Source of the DNA: Zoroaster sp. YZ-2022 | Taxonomy: Eukaryota > Echinodermata > Asteroidea > Forcipulatida > Zoroasteridae | Assembly: GCA_029582265.1 (NCBI GenBank) | Contig: CM055816.1 | Span: forward strand, 1 to 64,000 | Direction: 5' to 3' | Length of the DNA: 64,000 nucleotides | Shown: positions 11,476 through 24,119 of the stretch, one piece after another | Numbering within the stretch: the first letter of the stretch is position 1 | Layout: each line of letters begins with the position of its first letter | Notes under the pieces: generated by a model | The model's input: the letters and a program-made list of their open reading frames with translations, nothing else | Database searches by the model: none | What the model was told of the DNA's origin: nothing | Made by a program: the position numbers and the translations under genes

Positions 11476-12925
11476 TTGGCCAAACAAATAAATCTCCGGT
11501 TTCTGGTCTCCGCAGGTTTCGCCTCAGAGCCGTATGTCAACACGTACAGGTATATAAACGTTTGCCTGATTTGTGCAGAATCTGTTGGCCACCGTACATT
11601 GTGTATAGGAAATTTGGTCTGGTTACAATAACTGCGTAAACATGTTAACATGTATCACTTTGGTCTGGTTACAATAACTGCGTATACATGTTAACATGTA
11701 TCACTTTGGTCTGGTTACAATAACTGCGTAAACATGTTAACATGTATCACTTTGGTCTGGTTACAATAACTGCGTATACATGTTAACATGTATGACTTTG
11801 GTCTGGTTACAATAACTGCGTAAACATGTTAACATGTATCACTTTGGTCTGGTTACAATAACTGCGTATACATGTTAACATGTATCACTTTGGTCTGGTT
11901 ACAATAACTGCGTATACATGTTAACATGTATCACTTTGGTCTGGTTACAATAACTGCGTATACATGTTAACATGTATCACTTTGGTCTGGTTACAATAAC
12001 TGCGTATACATGTTAACATGTATCACTTTGGTCTGGTTACAATAACTGCGTAAACATGTTAACATGTATCACTTTGGTCTGGTTACAATAACTGCGTATA
12101 CATGTTAACATGTATGACTTTGGTCTGGTTACAATAACTGCGTAAACATGTTAACATGTATCACTTTGGTCTGGTTACAATAACTGCGTATACATGTTAA
12201 CATGTATCACTTTGGTCTGGTTACAATAACTGCGTATACATGTTAACATGTATCACTTTGGTCTGGTTACAATAACTGCGTATACATGTTAACATGTATC
12301 ACTTTGGTCTGGTTACAATAACTGCGTATACATGTTAACATGTATCACTTTGGTCTGGTTACAATAACTGCGTATACATGTTAACATGTATCACTTTGGT
12401 CTGGTTACAATAACTGCGTATACATGTTAACATGTATCACTTTGGTCTGGTTACAATAACTGCGTATACATGTTAACATGTATCACTTTGGTCTGGTTAC
12501 AATAACTGCGTATACATGTTAACATGTATCACTTTGGTCTGGTTACAAGAACTGCGTATACATGTTAACATGTATCACTTTGGTCTGGTTACAATAACTG
12601 CGTATACATGTTAACATGTATCACTTTGGTCTGGTTACAATAACTGCGTATACATGTTAACATGTATAACTTTGGTCTGGTTACAATAACTGCGTATACA
12701 TGTTAACATGTATCACTTTGGTCTGGTTACAATAACTGCGTATACATGTTAACATGTATCACTTTGGTCTGGTTACAAGAACTGCGTATACATGTTAACA
12801 TGTATCACTTTGGTCTGGTTACAATAACAGCGTATACATGTTAACATGTATCACTTAAAACAAAAAGATTACCAAAAAACAAAAACGGTTTTGAAGCCGA
12901 CCTCTGACCAGAAACCGGAGACATT
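11475..12925. mobile_element. Insertion with inverted ends enclosing a minisatellite
   Basis: A perfect 16-bp inverted repeat, tctccggtttctggtc at 11494-11509 and its complement at 12906-12921, encloses the 46-bp array plus about 100 bp of unique sequence on the left. Similarity continues imperfectly beyond the 16 bp. The insertion interrupts unit C, with the flanking halves at 11045-11475 and 12950-13430, which supports a discrete mobile unit. No transposase ORF is present. Element class is unknown. Confidence 0.6.
11613..12856. repeat. 46-bp minisatellite, about 27 copies
   Basis: The unit runs tttggtctggttacaataac then tgcgtatacatg then ttaacatgtatcac. Total length 1244 bp divided by 46 gives 27.0 copies. 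Every unit contains acatgttaacatgt, and most contain the 16-bp palindrome tacatgttaacatgta. In the first part units with gtaaacatg and gtatacatg alternate, a 92-bp higher-order pattern; later units are nearly uniform. Confidence 0.95.
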
Positions 12926-12949
12926 TTTATTGATGCCTTGTCAAAGCCA

Positions 12950-13430
12950 TCACATACTCATCAATACACATCAGTATATTTTCGTCTTGGGGATGCAGGG
13001 CGCCAACATTGCAAGTGTAATGTTTTGTGGACTAGAAACAAGTGTATAAGCATTCTCTAAAAATACAAACCAATGGAAAATAAGGTTATGTTCCATTATA
13101 CTTCATGAGGATTACGAAATAAATAAAAAAATTAAAGCTTCTCCTATAAAAATGAAAGTTCGCTTTCTGATAAAATTATGAAAATGTACAAACAATTTCA
13201 GACCAAGCTAATACTAGACATGATTATGGTTTACAGCAATCATACAATGATTAGAGCATATTTGGGCGATATTTGGCGCCCCTTGTGTCACAGGATATAC
13301 ATTGGTTACAAAAAATAAGGTACAAAGTTTATTTTCAGAAATGGTTCACTGAATGCTGTAACATGACTCTCTACCAAGAAAAGTAATGTGACTGTGTTCG
13401 TTCACCATTTAGGCATATAAAACAAAAACA
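12950..13430. repeat. Long tandem unit C, right part
   Basis: The sequence resumes the long repeat after the insertion: cttggggatgcagggcgcca near 12987, then cttctcctataaaaatgaaa and cagaaatggttcactgaatg, matching unit A at about 9923-10340 with scattered differences. Confidence 0.75.
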
Positions 13431-13601
13431 ATTGTAACGGTGAACATGTTTACATAATTTCATACTAATTTTAATTCACAATTATTTGATATTTTCAGAT
13501 TATTATTTAAGATCAACTAGTATGCTTATTTTTGCTCGTAAGTAATACTTTTTTAGGAATTCCTTTGCTAAAAACAAAAGAAAGAATTTGTTTGCTTAGA
13601 G

Positions 13602-13945
13602 GGAAGGTACAACATTGGTATTCTGTCTGATTGCCCAGATAAACCAAATTATTATCTGAAAGCTAACTTGATATGAAGTTGGTAAAGGTACCAGTCAGTC
13701 TGAACATTATTCTATCAAAGGTGTTCTCATTTCAGAGAAAACATGACCAAATATGCACATTTTGTGTTTTCATGTAATGTGTTTTCAGTAATAATTGTGG
13801 ATGTTTTTTTAACACTTGTCTCATGACTGAGACTCCGTATTGAACTGAAACGTTCACATGTTGGTTAAATAATGTATTTATTGGTACAAAAAGAGTAAGA
13901 ATACTATAAGAAGTTTTGCCAGCATTATACAATGTTGTACCTTCC
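13602..13945. mobile_element. MITE-like element, ggaaggtacaacattg ends
   Basis: The perfect 16-bp inverted repeat ggaaggtacaacattg (13602-13617; mirror at 13930-13945) bounds about 344 bp without an ORF. The same end motif forms the core of the 81-bp tandem array at 50 kb and occurs singly near 42885 and 43178, so it marks a dispersed family. Confidence 0.65.
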
Positions 13946-13964
13946 TTTTAATGATGTACCTTCG

Positions 13965-14154
13965 TTTAAAGGGACAATATCGTCAAAAAAGAGCCGACTT
14001 TAACACAGAGCATGGAATCGGTGTCCTAGTTTAAGATGAACACAGTGACTGAAATTATGCGCATTTATGCAGAAGCAACAGTAATATGACCTTATCATGT
14101 TGGGTATTATTTTCAGTCAATGAGTAAATCTAAAACTAACACTGTCCCTTTAAA
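13965..14154. mobile_element. MITE, TTTAAAGGGACA ends, copy 1
   Basis: The perfect 12-bp terminal inverted repeat tttaaagggaca bounds 190 bp. The interior (gaatcggtgtcctagtttaa, then gatgaacacagtga, then gcaacagtaatatgacctta) recurs in reverse orientation at 39948-40168 and as a fragment at 36703-36795. This is a three-copy family in one window, with no ORF. Confidence 0.85.
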
Positions 14155-15242
14155 GCAAGTAATTGAGAGCTATTTCTTGAATACGATTTGGGGGCAGTAG
14201 GGAGCAGGGCACATGATATAACTCCCCACCCCACCCCACCCCCTCCCCCACCACCACCACCATGACCACTCGGAAACTATCCCTACCCCACCCCCACGGT
14301 AAATCCCGAAATATTTTTTAAATTTTGACATCGTTTGGGGTTCTATTTTTGTGAAATCAAACCTAAAACAAATACGCTAGAAATGTATAGATTGATTAAA
14401 TTCTTGCTTTGGGTGATAAACAATTGATTTGATTTCTGCCCTTACATCAACGTAATGTATGAAGCATTGTTTGCTCAGTGCTGCTGATGTCGAAGATCTT
14501 AAGAAAAAATGGGGCTAAATTATAAATACGCTAATTGTTATATAGATAATACAATTTAATAATGTAATCATTTGTGCGCTCTTATCATTAGAGGTAATGC
14601 TATTACCTGCCCCTTGTCATACACACTGGGGGACATCCCCCTCCCGTCCCCACACCACCGTATCGCTGCTAATGTAAAATTATACAAATTATTTTCAGTG
14701 AGGACACATCATGCAAATGCGAAGGAATTTCTGGAAAAATACTGCTTCTTGATTAAATCTCAAATATGTACAAACAATATATATAACTTGCTATTTCTAT
14801 TTAAATCTGCTAACAAATATGATCAATGTTTATCCTATCTGATCGTGTAAATGTTAAAATAAAATCAATGGAAAATGTAATTTGTGTGGAACATACGTTA
14901 TTGGTCTGGATGACTTGATGATTTTGTTAATGTAAACAACTTAATTGATTGGTGATCGTCCTTACCCAACCTACTGGATTTGACTCGACCCGATTTGGCA
15001 TTGTTTTATTTCTTCACTTTGTCAAATTATTGGTCTAATGATAAAAGAAAATTCTGATCGCGCCTCCCTCCAGAAGATTTCAACGGAATATTATCCCTAG
15101 ACCCGACCGACCAAAAATTCCCCAAAAACAAAATCGCAGTAAAAGTAACGTTTTTTTAACTAGAGAAAAAATCTCCCTAAAGACACATTTGTTTTGTGAG
15201 AACAATCACCAATTTATTTATTCACATGGCATAGCCTGCTTT
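14155..15242. other. Non-coding DNA with C-rich tract
   Basis: Holds a C/A-rich tract at 14225-14300 (cccac repeats and a cca run). No supported exon. A 92-codon ORF at 14572-14850 has no recognisable domain. Confidence 0.4.
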
Positions 15243-15474
15243 ATACACTCACTGGCAACATGAATTTGTACGAGACATTGCCTAGACGGATGGCCGCAAT
15301 TATCAGGTTACCCGAGCAAGAACAGTAAAAAAGAACATTGACTTCAAAACACAGGCACTTTCAAGAAGTCTTAAGTAGTGTAAATAAAATAAAATAAATT
15401 ATTGTAACACAGTTATCCAAACTGAACTTTGGTGTGAATTTCAATGTTGCAATACTTATGGCCAGTGAGTGTAT
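15243..15474. mobile_element. Tc1/mariner-type MITE
   Basis: Ends tacactcactggc at left and gccagtgagtgta at right form perfect inverted repeats, and each end is flanked by TA (ttTA and TAaa), the target duplication of Tc1/mariner elements. At 232 bp with no ORF it is non-autonomous. Superfamily is inferred from the TA flanks and end sequence only. Confidence 0.7.
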
Positions 15475-15852
15475 AAAGAGTACAAATCATTTATAATTGA
15501 TTGTATTACTCGTTTCATGTACACAGAGGCTAATGACCGTTAATGACCTAGTATAATGACGTCAGAGAGTCACTTTTCCCGCTATTTCTCACTGGCTATA
15601 CATATTATGATATTAATGTGTATTGTATACGTAATGGATATGTGTATAAAGCGGAGGGTCAGTGGCACTGTATCCAAACCCTCAAATGCTTGTACCCTCA
15701 ACCCTCACCCTAAAATGAAATAGTATCTAAGAGCAAATAAGGATTACCACTTTAGTGCCGTTAAAGTGCCCTAACAAATGCCCCCCCCCCCCAATATAAG
15801 AACTCAGCGGGGTGGGTAAGTCGGTATTATTTATATGCGATATTATTGCCAT

Positions 15853-16303
15853 TACCTTCTATAAGCTTTTATATAAATGTACTTCTATAATTACTTCAGC
15901 CAAGGTTTGGATTTGCTTGGTAGCATAGTGGTATACACGCTCGAATCTGAGTATATGTATAAGGTATAGTAATACCTTCTATAAGCTTTTATATAAATGT
16001 ACTTCTATAATTACTTCAGCCAAGGTTTGGATTTGCTTGGTAGCATAGTGGTATACACGCTCGAATCTGAGTATATGTATAAGGTATAGTAATACCTTCT
16101 ATAAACTTTTATATAAATGTACTTCTATAATTACTTCAGCCAAGGTTTGGATTTGCTTGGTAGCATAGTGGTATACACGCTCGAATCTGAGTATATGTAT
16201 TAAGGTATAGTAATACCTTCTATAAGCTTTTATATAAATGTACTTCTATAATTACTTCAGCCAAGGTTTGGATTTGCTTGGAAGCATAGTGGTATACACG
16301 CTC
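15853..16303. repeat. 120-bp tandem repeat, 3.7 copies, A-box-like core
   Basis: Units begin at 15853, 15973, 16093 and 16214 and are nearly identical. Each carries tagcatagtggtatacac, which resembles a tRNA A box; the last, partial unit continues into ctcgtctccgag as a tRNA-derived SINE head might. No proper downstream B box was found, so Pol III transcription is uncertain. Confidence 0.85.
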
Positions 16304-16759
16304 GTCTCCGAGTTCATTTCAAAGTCTCTCTGGAATTGTTTTATTGTGGGGGTATAAATATAATTTGTTGTATTTTCCATTTAATTATTTATTTATTGTT
16401 TACTTATCAAATTAATTCCGAAGCAAATCATGTCTGAATAATCCTAGTAATTCAAGACTGTGGATTATTAAGTCCAACATTCAATATTAGAATACGAATG
16501 TATAATGGGAAGTGTATAATGGCAATTCTTGTTTGCAAAACAAAAATAGAAGAAAAAACAGAAGCCGTGAACACTGTGTTCCCCTCACGGGCGTAACTCG
16601 CGGGGGATGGGGAATATATACCCCTCACTTTTGGCCCAGGGGTGGTCCATAGGATCACCCAAACCCTTAATTGTTCATGCGGTGATAAATAATAAGCTAA
16701 TAATTTGGTTTGTTTAAATATTTATGGTCCGTTTGTTTCTTTGAACGTCTGGGTGTTGT

Positions 16760-16915
16760 CTTTGTGATAGCTGTGGCGTAACAACGGGAGGGGGGGGGGG
16801 GGGTTCAGGGTTGAGGATTATAATTGTTTGTATTAAAACAATGCAAACAAATTTCAATATCATAGCCCCCCCCCTTTTTTTTCGACACGGATTTACGCCA
16901 CTGGTTCCCCTCCAT
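16760..16915. repeat. G-run and C-run inverted segment
   Basis: Starts gtggcgtaaca followed by a G-run, and ends with a C-run followed by gatttacgccac. The ends are roughly inverted copies of the ggcgtaaat-type motif that also occurs near 24130 and 24495, probably a decayed dispersed repeat. Confidence 0.45.
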
Positions 16916-17147
16916 TATCATGTGCTTTTTATTATTCAACTATCAAGTATTCGGTCATCGTTACATGGCGATTTTACACTCACATTAAGTTTTTTCCCAC
17001 AAACATGTGTTTGTCCGTGTTTTTGGCCTGATATTCAATGACCAACTTGGTTTCACTGGGAAAATCTGTAAGACGTCTTAATTTTATGTTTTACCGCCGT
17101 ACATGTTTTACCACAAGGGGGCGCTATCACCCAATTTGTTGGCACTT

Positions 17148-17862
<715 letters not shown>

Positions 17863-18636
17863 GTATAGAGATAAATATATGCCTATATGAAACAATTGTT
17901 TTACTCTGTATTTACTTACGCAATAAAATATTACGTTTTTCGCAAGGGGATCCTATAACTAAAATTTAATGTACTTTTTGTTCAAACAATTATTTGGAGT
18001 AAGCTTTAGAAAACATGTATTAATTCATGCAGAAAAACAAAACAGATGACAGACACACCTCCCATTTACAGATTCAAATATAATCTATCCGATATAACGG
18101 AGCCTAAGAGGCGGTTTTGAGTAAGGGAGGAGACACGGCAAAAATTAATGGGGCACAACAAAAACCTAAGGTATATAGGACTATAATATTCACACAGGGG
18201 TCGGTACGGGGTTGAAACAGGGGTTGGTACGGACTTCCCCCACTCCCCCACCCGATCCGTCATTGCCTAGAATTACAATAATCTAAACAATGTGCTCTTT
18301 CCAGCCACGGTAGCCTTATAAGCAAAATACAGATGGGGAGAAACTACTTTAATTATATCATGATAATGGCTCTATTTTAATACCGGACCCTCTCAAATAG
18401 ACCAAGGACCCAGTGTTAAAAGAAAAACCATAACTGTCTATTTCATTATAACAATGATAAAATGCCAGGGTTCGAATTTGCTAGTGGTCCGCTGGCCAAA
18501 TGCCAATTAATGGCGGATGACTAGTCAAAACCCCGCTCGTGACGGGCTTGTCAAAATTACAAAGACTGCAATGAATCCTAGTTTTTTAAAATTATATTTA
18601 CACATTTTATTCCATCCACTGGGTCATAATTTGGGT

Positions 18637-19074
18637 AGAATGTCGTATCCGACCGCCACTTATTCTCATTAAATACAACCAATAATGTAATCTTACCTAC
18701 CTAGTAAGATGGAGAACATATGGATGATGATGGACATATACTTCAAATTATTCCAGGATATTTATTTCATGAAAATCAGGCATTTTTGGTATACGATGAC
18801 TTCCTCAGTCATGTCAGTCTGATCTTGTCAACAAAGTGACCAACACGGTCATTGTACATGCGCAGTGGCAACTATAATAGGATCCTTCTATTTTCTGAAG
18901 GGGAGGATTTTTTTAGAAGGGAAATCAAGTCCGAAAACCATCATAAAAGTGGATTTTAAAGACAGTTTTCGCTTTCTGTACCCCCAAAAACCGATGGAAT
19001 CATTTTTAACTGGTTAGTGGTTGTAAACAAATTCCAAAAAACCCTAAAAAAGTGGTGGTCGGATACGACATTCT
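18637..19074. mobile_element. MITE-like element, about 438 bp
   Basis: The ends agaatgtcgtatccgacc (18637) and its mirror (to 19074) are perfect over 18 bp and continue imperfectly as gccactt / aagtggt. No ORF is conserved. Superfamily not determined. Confidence 0.7.
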
Positions 19075-19637
19075 TTCAAGATTACCTTAGTAACTGCAAA
19101 ATACTGAGGGAAAACTCATATGTATGAATTTTGGAGCAGCTTTTGGCACAAAATTAAAAATATGTGGGGTGGTCTGTAAACGTAACAACAAAGTTTCAGC
19201 CTCTTGAGGGCGGTATTGCATCTGAGCGGTGAAAAAAATGATCCATTTTATATTTCGGGTTTCGTCGTGCGAGCCGCATTGTTTTACTCTGTATGGTAAA
19301 TCATGCGCTTGCAGTCTGTATGAATAACAAGGAGTAATTGAACATAATTGCAAACAAATGCTGAGGTTGCTCTGCGATATAAGCGATTTTGGGGATCTAA
19401 ATCGTTCAGAGTAAAGACAAATAATTTACAATGTAAAATTGGAAATAATTATTTTAAATAATATCCTGTCCCGAAAAGGCGGGTTGCCCGCAACTCCCCC
19501 ACCCCACCCTCGCGACACACATGGCCTACCCCTCATATGACTATAACGCATTTAGTGCCTTTATCTTGCTATTTTGTTTACATTTGCAGTGTTTTTCGAA
19601 TGGCGTAGATAGGATTTTTTTCAAGGGGGCGGGGGAA

Positions 19638-20779
19638 TTAAAGGTCCTGTGAAATAGTTGTTTGTTCATTGTATACAATAAAGTATGCCTACTGGAACAT
19701 ATATTTGTCATTTGAAATGTTTTCCCCTCACGTTTATACCATACAAATATTAATTTTTAAATTTAGGGGGTGCGCTTCGACACGCCCACACCCCTCATTA
19801 ACCTAAAATTCGTGACGTACACTGAGGCGATTCCCGACCCGCGATCCACAGCACTTGCCCAAGTATGCATCATATACAGCGCACAACTGCATGCTAGAGA
19901 AAAAGTTTCCTCAAGTTTTCTGTCAGATTTAAAGCTTATTATTTTCGATAATGCCATCGAGGTGTGTCGCTGCAGGTTGCAGCAACACCACCAAAGAAGG
20001 TGTTAGCCTACACCGATTTCCGTATGATCCAAAATACAGACGTATTTGGACGACTAAAGTGAAGCTGACCAAAGCGAAGTGGTTGGGACCGACGGAACAC
20101 TCATTTAGTGCACAGTTCGAGCAGATATGCTTTGAACGGGGCCTTCATAGCCAGTTCGGTATGGCTTATAAGGCCATGCTGCTACCAGATGCAATTCCAA
20201 CGATATTCCCGCTATGTAAGAAGGCTCCAACGAAGAAGAGAGGTGTTTTTAAAGCGAGAAAGACGCTTTATAATACTCCCATGCATAACCCAGTCCACTT
20301 CCGTGCAAAACGACATGTTCACACCATGCTCACCGTTTCAGTGTTCACGGCATGAAAACATGCCGTGATTTTCCGCATTAATAAAAACATTGTCTGATTT
20401 TATATCCTGGCAAGACAAACATAAAAACATTAAACCTTTCTCATTATGCCTGCGCTTGTTTTGAGTTTTTTTTTAAATGATCAGAACTTTGACTCAACTG
20501 TTTCTGTTATTTCATAAAATAACACCGTAATGTTAGCATTGCATTTGGTGTGTTTTCTTACCGCATGATGGGGGCTTGCGCTGCGTTTCACGGTACATAG
20601 AAATTCTCTGCCTTTGTGTACGTCACGAACGTTTCGTTAAAACTTCGAAAATTCGGGGGTAAATTTTTGATTATTAGATAAACAATTAATAATCCACTAT
20701 AAAAAAAATACAAAATAAAACATTTAAAAATGTTTTTAATTCAGCACAAAGAAATAAAGTTTGGTCACAGGACCTTTAA
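19638..20779 (+). mobile_element. Candidate THAP-bearing element with inverted ends
   Basis: Short inverted repeats ttaaaggtcctgtga (19638-19652; mirror 20765-20779) lie about 1.14 kb apart and bracket a single THAP ORF. The outer four bases are TTAA on both sides, so the ends could be read as aggtcctgtga with a TTAA target duplication. THAP domains are common in P-element-type transposases, but there is no catalytic domain here. An ordinary small gene flanked by chance repeats is the alternative. Confidence 0.45.
19951..20355 (+). CDS. THAP-domain protein, 134 aa, atypical zinc site
   Basis: The ATG at 19951 opens MPSRCVAAGCSNTTKEGVSL, the start of a THAP (C2CH zinc finger) DNA-binding domain: Cys5 and Cys10, then HRFP, Trp33, Pro47, and LLPDAIPTIF at about 77-86, which is the conserved AVPTIF box. 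The usual C-x2-H-F that supplies the other two zinc ligands is replaced by SFSAQF (51-56), so two ligands and one spacing residue are missing. The short C-terminal tail is basic (KKAPTKKRG) with no further domain. The frame is open and an aataaa lies near 20380, as for a short mRNA. It may be a domesticated or decaying transposon protein. Confidence 0.7.
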   Translation: MPSRCVAAGCSNTTKEGVSLHRFPYDPKYRRIWTTKVKLTKAKWLGPTEHSFSAQFEQICFERGLHSQFGMAYKAMLLPDAIPTIFPLCKKAPTKKRGVFKARKTLYNTPMHNPVHFRAKRHVHTMLTVSVFTA

Positions 20780-21400
20780 ATTTCCGAAAAGTTAGAACCA
20801 AAATAAAATGTAAACACTTATTGTCACGTTAATGCTGCAGTGCTGCCTGTTAATTTTCAAATTATCAATGGGAATGTATTTTTTTCTGTTAAACGGAAGG
20901 AATAACATTGGCGTTTGAAAACGTATGCAACTTTTTCTGTACAGCCTATATATCTTGTCGCCTTATTCACGATAACTAATACGAAAGTGAAATTCTCACA
21001 ACCACACTGTGTAGCTTAAAATTACATGCTGCATGTACCAGCAAGAAGGCCCAATAATATGATAATTACAAAGAGAAGTTCATTCCTAACATAAGGAATA
21101 AATAAAATAGATGTAGTTATATTTCAATTAATTTACTTAAAAATCAATGACATTTGAAAGCGAGGTTGCCCCTGCAAACAGACACAATTAGGCAGGTTAC
21201 TATCATGAGCATGTACATAACGTCACCATTTTCAGGAAGAGCCACATATCTCAAATGGCGTGATTGAGATTTACATTGTATACTGTGCTTAGCTTAAAAA
21301 GTTTAAAGCCCTTACATGATTCTGCAAAAGTTTAACCTCTCCATTGACTAACTAATTTCTTTTAAAATATTGGCTAATTGCCATAGTAATTAGTCAAAGA
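20400..21400. other. Non-coding DNA after the THAP ORF
   Basis: Up to 20779 this is the 3' part of the THAP element. Beyond that no exon, RNA gene or strong repeat was recognised. Confidence 0.4.
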
Positions 21401-21404
21401 TATG

Positions 21405-21740
21405 TGTCTCTTCGTGAAACCTAAAAAGTGAGATGACCTACTTATACGCCCATCTGAATACGTGTGGTTTTTTTTACATAGGAAATGTATGCGCATGTCA
21501 CGTGATCACGCGCACACTGACATAATATGTGGCTCTTCGTGAAAACGCAAAAATGATTTGACCTACATGTACGCCCTTCTGTTGCAATGTATTACGTGCA
21601 TCTTTGGGGATGTGTGGCTCTTCGTGAAAACGCAAAATGCAATTATTGAGATATACGCCCCAAGCTGTATTAATCAATAATTTGTCATTTTAACATTTAA
21701 TTTATTTAGTGGTTCTTCGTGAAAACGGTGACGATAATAC
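21405..21740. repeat. Four spaced copies of TCTTCGTGAAAACG
   Basis: The motif tggctcttcgtgaaaacgc or close variants occurs near 21408, 21531, 21616 and 21711. Three copies are each followed by a tacgccc-type segment, giving irregular units of about 85-125 bp. Spaced motifs like this often lie beneath transposon ends. An inverted set is at 5.5-5.76 kb. Confidence 0.6.
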
Positions 21741-22710
21741 CTCTTGTATTCAGAGAATACCCCCTTCGGCTGCAGCCCTGATCGCTTGTCGTTTATCGCT
21801 TGTTGATAAAATGCTGACACAACTCAATATTTAATACAATTTAGGATGATCAACACGGCATTGAGTCATTCAAGTGAAGATAAATCTTTTCAAAAGATTC
21901 TGTTCATTATTTGACAACCCGATATGTAATAGCGAATATCGCTTTATTGACACACTTCGCGTCGTTATAGTACTTAGTAGTTCTTACGCCTACAACCAGC
22001 GCCGCTTGATCGAAAACAATGATTAATTTCCGTTTACGACGGGAGCTGCTTCTTTTGTTGCTAGCGCCCTCTTTTGTCTGGTAGTGGCCTTCTAACTTTC
22101 CAGCTCAATGTTATGCCTGACGCTGTGAAGATGCATGTTTGTGTCTGTACGAACTCAATTATTAAACGAGGGCATACAATTTCAGAGTGTTTTTAATGTT
22201 TGTTTCTCACTTCTTTATGGATTGGATTACAAAAGGGTGGAGAGCAACCTTTTCATGGAGTCTGAAATTCTTTGATATTTTTGTTATACTAGGTTGCTCA
22301 CAGCAGGGCACAGCAATGGAGCCTCAAACCATCCATTGTTTGTTGCAGTCATGTGGTACCACGAGGGTTGCAAGAATGTTCGTTCCAATCTGATCGTATG
22401 CAGTTTAGGCTGACCTAGATTAGTAACGAACACGTAACGAAACCCTAACTTGTCTATTGATATGCTACAAATCCAGCTCAATACGAGCTTCAGGGGCTCC
22501 GAGCGGGCCAGCTTGAGGAGATGTGTTGGTTCTAGGCGCTCTCTTATGCAATATGAAAGTTTTCAAGTTTGTGAAGTATTCTGGCTAATGATGCTAAGTA
22601 GTGTATTCTGAGTGCTTTATGACGACGTATTTTACTTTTGATGGGGTTGTAAAAAAAAACTGTAGTATACTCCTCAGGATGGGCATACTTAATTATTTTG
22701 GTCATGATCT

Positions 22711-23773
22711 TGTATGGGCCATCATAATAGTGGCGGACAATTATTGATATATGGCGTAGGGGCCTGTCTTACTGTATGGGCCATCAAAATAGTGGCGGAC
22801 AATTATTGATATACAGCGTAGGGGCCTGTCTTACTGTATGGGCCATCAAAATAGTGGCGGACAATTATTGATATACGGCGTAGGGGCCTGTCTTACTGTA
22901 TTGGCCATCAAAATAGTGGCGGACAATTATTGATATTCGGCGTAGGGGCCTGTCTTACTGTATTGGCCATCAAAATAGTGGCGGACAATTATTGATATAC
23001 GGCGTAGGGGCCTGTCTTACTCTATGGGCCATCAAAATAGTGGCGGACAATTATTGATATACGGCGTAGGGGCCTGTCTTACTGTATGGGCCATCAAAAT
23101 AGTGGCGGACAATTATTGATATACGGCGTAGGGGCCTGTCTTACTGTATTGGCCATCAAAACAGTGGCGGACAATTATTGATATACGGCGTAGGGGCCTG
23201 TCTTACTGTATGGGCCATCAAAATAGTGGCGGACAATTATTGATATCCGGCGTAGGGGCCTGTCTTACTGTATGGGCCATCAAAATAGTGGCGGACAATT
23301 ATTGATATTCGGCGTAGGGGCCTGTCTTACTGTATTGGCCATCAAAATAGTGGCGGACAATTATTGATATACGTCGTAGGGGCCTGTCTTACTGTATTGG
23401 CCATCAATTAGTGGAGGACAATTATTGATATACGGCGTAGGGGCCTGTCTTACTGTATGGGCCATCAAAATAGTGGCGGACAATTATTGATATACGGCGT
23501 AGGGGCCTGTCTTACTGTATTGGCCATCAAAATAGTGGCGGACAATTATTGATCTACGGCGTAGGGGCCTGCCTTACTGTATTGGCCATCAAAATAGTAG
23601 AGGACAATTATTGATATACGGCGTAGGGGCCTGTCTTACTGTATTGGCCATCAAAATAGTGGCGGGCAATTATTGATATACGGCGTAGGGGCCTGTCTTA
23701 CTGTATGGGCCATCAAAATAGTGGAGGACAATTATTGATCGTATATCAATAATGTAGGGGCCTGCCGTACTGT
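22711..23773. repeat. 62-bp tandem array, about 17 copies
   Basis: The unit runs tgtatgggccatcaaaatag, tggcggacaattattgatat, acggcgtaggggcctgtctt, ac. The period is exactly 62 with scattered substitutions. The last unit is rearranged: a short inverted piece (gatcgtatatcaat) follows ttattgatc, suggesting fold-back at the array end. Confidence 0.95.
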
Positions 23774-24119
23774 ATTCAGAATCACAAAAATATTTTGACT
23801 TTGGACGCTCTGTGGTGCATACTGATCGCTTTATTAATAATTATGGTGTTGCAAGAAAAACGGTATCGCCTAGTCATCAGTAGCCAGGATAGGCTAACAT
23901 TTATTTTTAAGGGGACATTTGATACGCTGTTCCCCACTCCAAAAAGTCGGATGATACGCGGTGATACCAAAAGCAGACAGTAGGCCTATTCCAACGGACA
24001 GTCTTTTAATTTATTTTATTTCTATCAAAAATAAGAGTATCTCAGGCAGAATAAGTATGATTTTGGTGATTTTTTTAAAAACATGTTTTGTTGTTTTGAC
24101 ATTGTGGCATAATGTATGA

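Noticed and set aside
11613..12856. CRISPR-like array of palindromic repeats
   Set aside because: Units are contiguous without unique spacers, no cas genes, and the genome is animal.
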